Shown here: in pieces, positions 4,742 to 6,546 of the stretch
Position numbering within the stretch: position 1 is the first letter of the stretch
How the letters are laid out: each line of letters opens with the position of its first letter
Origin: Clostridia bacterium
GTDB taxonomy: Bacteria; Bacillota; Clostridia; Oscillospirales; CAG-382
Assembly: GCA_017938055.1 (NCBI GenBank)
Contig: JAGBCG010000097.1
Coordinates: 1-6,546, forward strand
DNA: 6,546 bases
Direction: 5' to 3'
Program-made: the position numbers and the translations under genes
Notes under the pieces: model-generated
The model's input: only the letters and a program-made list of their open reading frames with translations
Database searches by the model: none
What the model was told of the DNA's origin: nothing

Positions 4742-6546
4742 TATAATTTTTCTTCAATAAAATCGCATCCAAAAATATTAATTTTTTCTGTGCCCCATGT
4801 ATCGTTGAATTTTACTGATATCTTTTTAACATCTTTGTCAATTTTCACTTTTACGAGTGAGTGATAGTTGTTATTGTCTTTATAAACTAATTGACCATCT
4901 GCATATACTTCAAAATCTCTTACAACCGTGTTTGCAACCTTCATTGGCACAAAGTCGGCACCTTGGTGAAGTTTTTGTGCGAACCACTGCATTTTCATAT
5001 TTGGAGAAACAGATTTTCTCTTGTAGTCAAGGTCAAATTGAATTCGCAAGGTGTCAATATGTTCTGGCGTATCATATGTGAATTCAATGCAATCACCTTT
5101 GTTAAGCTGGATTTTGTTTCCCTCGTCATTTTCAAATCTTGGTCTTTCGATACCGTTAAATAACACTTCCTTATCAGAATCTGAAAGGTTAATATTCGCT
5201 TTTGTTGTAACACTACTTATAGGTCTTGTTATAAACGGAATAAACACACCGTCATCCATAAGTTTCTTTTGAAGCAATGTAATGTATTCACCTTTTAATT
5301 CTCCAGGCTTTAAGTTGTTTTTAAAGCATATTGATGCCGCAGTACCCATTGCCTGACCCAAAAGAGAACAGGTGCCCATAACACGAGTGGAACTCATTGC
5401 AGCGTGTGTGGCACTTATGTTTCTGCCTGCAAAGAATAAATTTTCAATATTTTCTGAGTACAGGCATCTGTATGGGATTCCATATGGAGAAGGAGCCGGA
5501 TAAAGTACAGATGCTTTATCATCTATTGCATTGGCTTTAAAACCTTTAGGATTATGGTCATCCATGGGCCAACCGCCGTATGCGACTACATCTTCAAAAC
5601 GTCCCTCGCTCTCTATGTCATGTTGCGTCAAAATATGCTCACCTATGTATCTCACAGATTCTCTTTTACCCGGTAAAAAGCCTATCCATTCAAGCTCCCA
5701 GTTTTCGTATCCGTGGTCCTGACGGTTTTTAATATGATCCCATATACCGAATGCCAATTTTAAAAGTTCATCCCTTGTTTCTTCAGTATTTGAAATAGCT
5801 TCAGTGTCACCGCCAAGCTCCATCCACCATAGATTACAACCGCTTGTACCTATTTTATGATTACGTGTCTCGCTGTATTTTACATTATTTGCTTTTATAT
5901 CTATATCGTTGTCTGTTTCATAAACATTTGCCCATTCCGGTGGAATGAATTTTACAGGATGGTCAGTTTCTCTTGCTTGCAGCAAGATGCTCATTCCCAT
6001 GGTTTTATTGTCAGCAATTTTAGGACCAATCGTTTCATTGAATTCTTCGTTTCCCTCTCTGCCTATTCTATATTTTGCACCGGAAAGAGGTGCCAGTACA
6101 CTGTCACCCGAGCAGTCAGCAAAATATTTTGCCGATACTTTATGCCAAGTGTATGTAGTTAATTGCCATGCGACAACGCTTGTTACTTTGTTTCCGGAAC
6201 ATTCTGCTTCAAGACAAGATGTATTAAGTAAAAGTGTTATGTTTTTGTTTTCTTTAATTTTTCCGTACAGAACGCTGTCCCAAAGTGTAGGAGCAAGTGT
6301 AGGATTACGGTATATATTCTCTTCTTCAAATTCTGCAAGTATTCCCGTTTCTCTGTTCCAGTACCCTTTTGCACCACGTACCCACATGCGAATTTCAGAC
6401 GAACAGTTTCCGCCCAGTACTGGACGGTCCTGAACCAGCACAACCTTTAGCCCGTGACGAGCTGCCGAGAGAGCAGCTATAGTTCCCGAAAGTCCTCCGC
6501 CGACTATACATAAATCACATTTGTGTTCAATGGTTTTGAATATTGA
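4741..6546 (-). CDS. FAD-dependent oxidoreductase (FAD_oxidored type), N-terminus cut by right edge
   Basis: The frame is open from the window edge to a TAA at 4741: 601 residues, lacking only a short N-terminus. Numbered from the edge, residues 11-36 form the dinucleotide-binding fold DLCIVGGGLSG (G16, G18, G21), followed by VVLVQDRPVLGGNCSSEIR. YFADCSGDSVLAPLSGA (near 142-157) and NLFFAGRNISATHAAMSST (near 369-387) are further FAD-contact signatures of the glutathione-reductase fold. From about 445 to the end lies a beta-rich domain (LRIQFDLDY, DFEVYADGQLVY, ISVKFNDTWG) like the galactose-binding F5/8-type modules appended to such enzymes. The substrate is unknown; relatives are frequent in carbohydrate-utilisation clusters, which fits the neighbouring GH28-like gene. 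A reading starting at 6441 (GTG) would remove the essential GxGxxG loop and is wrong. The gene converges on the AraC gene and ends at a strong terminator. Confidence 0.88.
   Translation of the reverse strand, partial: SIFKTIEHKCDLCIVGGGLSGTIAALSAARHGLKVVLVQDRPVLGGNCSSEIRMWVRGAKGYWNRETGILAEFEEENIYRNPTLAPTLWDSVLYGKIKENKNITLLLNTSCLEAECSGNKVTSVVAWQLTTYTWHKVSAKYFADCSGDSVLAPLSGAKYRIGREGNEEFNETIGPKIADNKTMGMSILLQARETDHPVKFIPPEWANVYETDNDIDIKANNVKYSETRNHKIGTSGCNLWWMELGGDTEAISNTEETRDELLKLAFGIWDHIKNRQDHGYENWELEWIGFLPGKRESVRYIGEHILTQHDIESEGRFEDVVAYGGWPMDDHNPKGFKANAIDDKASVLYPAPSPYGIPYRCLYSENIENLFFAGRNISATHAAMSSTRVMGTCSLLGQAMGTAASICFKNNLKPGELKGEYITLLQKKLMDDGVFIPFITRPISSVTTKANINLSDSDKEVLFNGIERPRFENDEGNKIQLNKGDCIEFTYDTPEHIDTLRIQFDLDYKRKSVSPNMKMQWFAQKLHQGADFVPMKVANTVVRDFEVYADGQLVYKDNNNYHSLVKVKIDKDVKKISVKFNDTWGTEKINIFGCDFIEEKL

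Noticed and set aside
5945..6433. 162-codon plus-strand ORF
   Set aside because: It is antisense to conserved parts of the FAD oxidoreductase and has no domain or ribosome site of note.
6439..6441. GTG at 6441 as the start of the FAD oxidoreductase
   Set aside because: The frame stays open to the window edge and upstream codons encode the essential GGGLSG dinucleotide-binding loop, so this codon is an internal Val.

Overview
The window looks like part of a chromosome from a low-GC Gram-positive bacterium, most likely a gut or rumen type Clostridia (Lachnospiraceae/Oscillospiraceae-like). The reasons are the AT-rich sequence, strong GGAGG-type ribosome binding sites, sigma-A-type promoters, a secreted subtilase, and a sugar-catabolic cluster of an AraC regulator, a GH28-like beta-helix enzyme and an FAD oxidoreductase. 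The genus cannot be fixed from sequence alone. No rRNA, tRNA, CRISPR array or transposase is visible.

Layout from left to right. (1) Positions 1-83, minus strand: the first 27 codons of a gene that leaves the window on the left. It encodes a basic N-terminus followed by a hydrophobic segment and has its own promoter at 130-158. (2) 162-1727, minus: a complete secreted S8 (subtilisin-like) serine protease with an intact catalytic triad. Its promoter (1751-1779) carries a perfect 8+8 dyad over the -35 box. (3) 1728-1958: an intergenic region with that promoter and two minus-strand terminator-like hairpins that may be a repeated intergenic element. (4) 1959-3470, minus: a cytoplasmic right-handed beta-helix enzyme of the GH28 (polygalacturonase) type. 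It keeps the acidic catalytic residues but appears to lack the His and Arg-x-Lys motifs. (5) 3471-3643: a divergent promoter region with GGTAT repeats that could be operators. (6) 3644-4525, plus: an AraC-family regulator transcribed away from the GH28-like gene. (7) 4526-4740: a convergent terminator plus a possible 35-residue ORF overlapping the stop of the next gene. (8) 4741-6546, minus: an FAD-dependent oxidoreductase with a C-terminal beta-rich domain, cut by the right edge.

How the genes may work together (inference). The AraC protein probably senses a sugar or oligosaccharide and activates the divergent GH28-like gene, and perhaps the FAD oxidoreductase operon that converges on it. 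The GH28-like protein has no signal peptide, so it should act on imported oligosaccharides in the cytoplasm. FAD_oxidored-type proteins often sit in polysaccharide utilisation clusters, which fits. No transporter is in the window, so the substrate is undefined. The protease and the left-edge gene have separate promoters and look functionally unrelated to the sugar cluster.

No clearly new multi-gene system is evident. The points most worth following are the altered GH28 active site, the tiny overlapping ORF, the two promoter dyads and the composite hairpin element.
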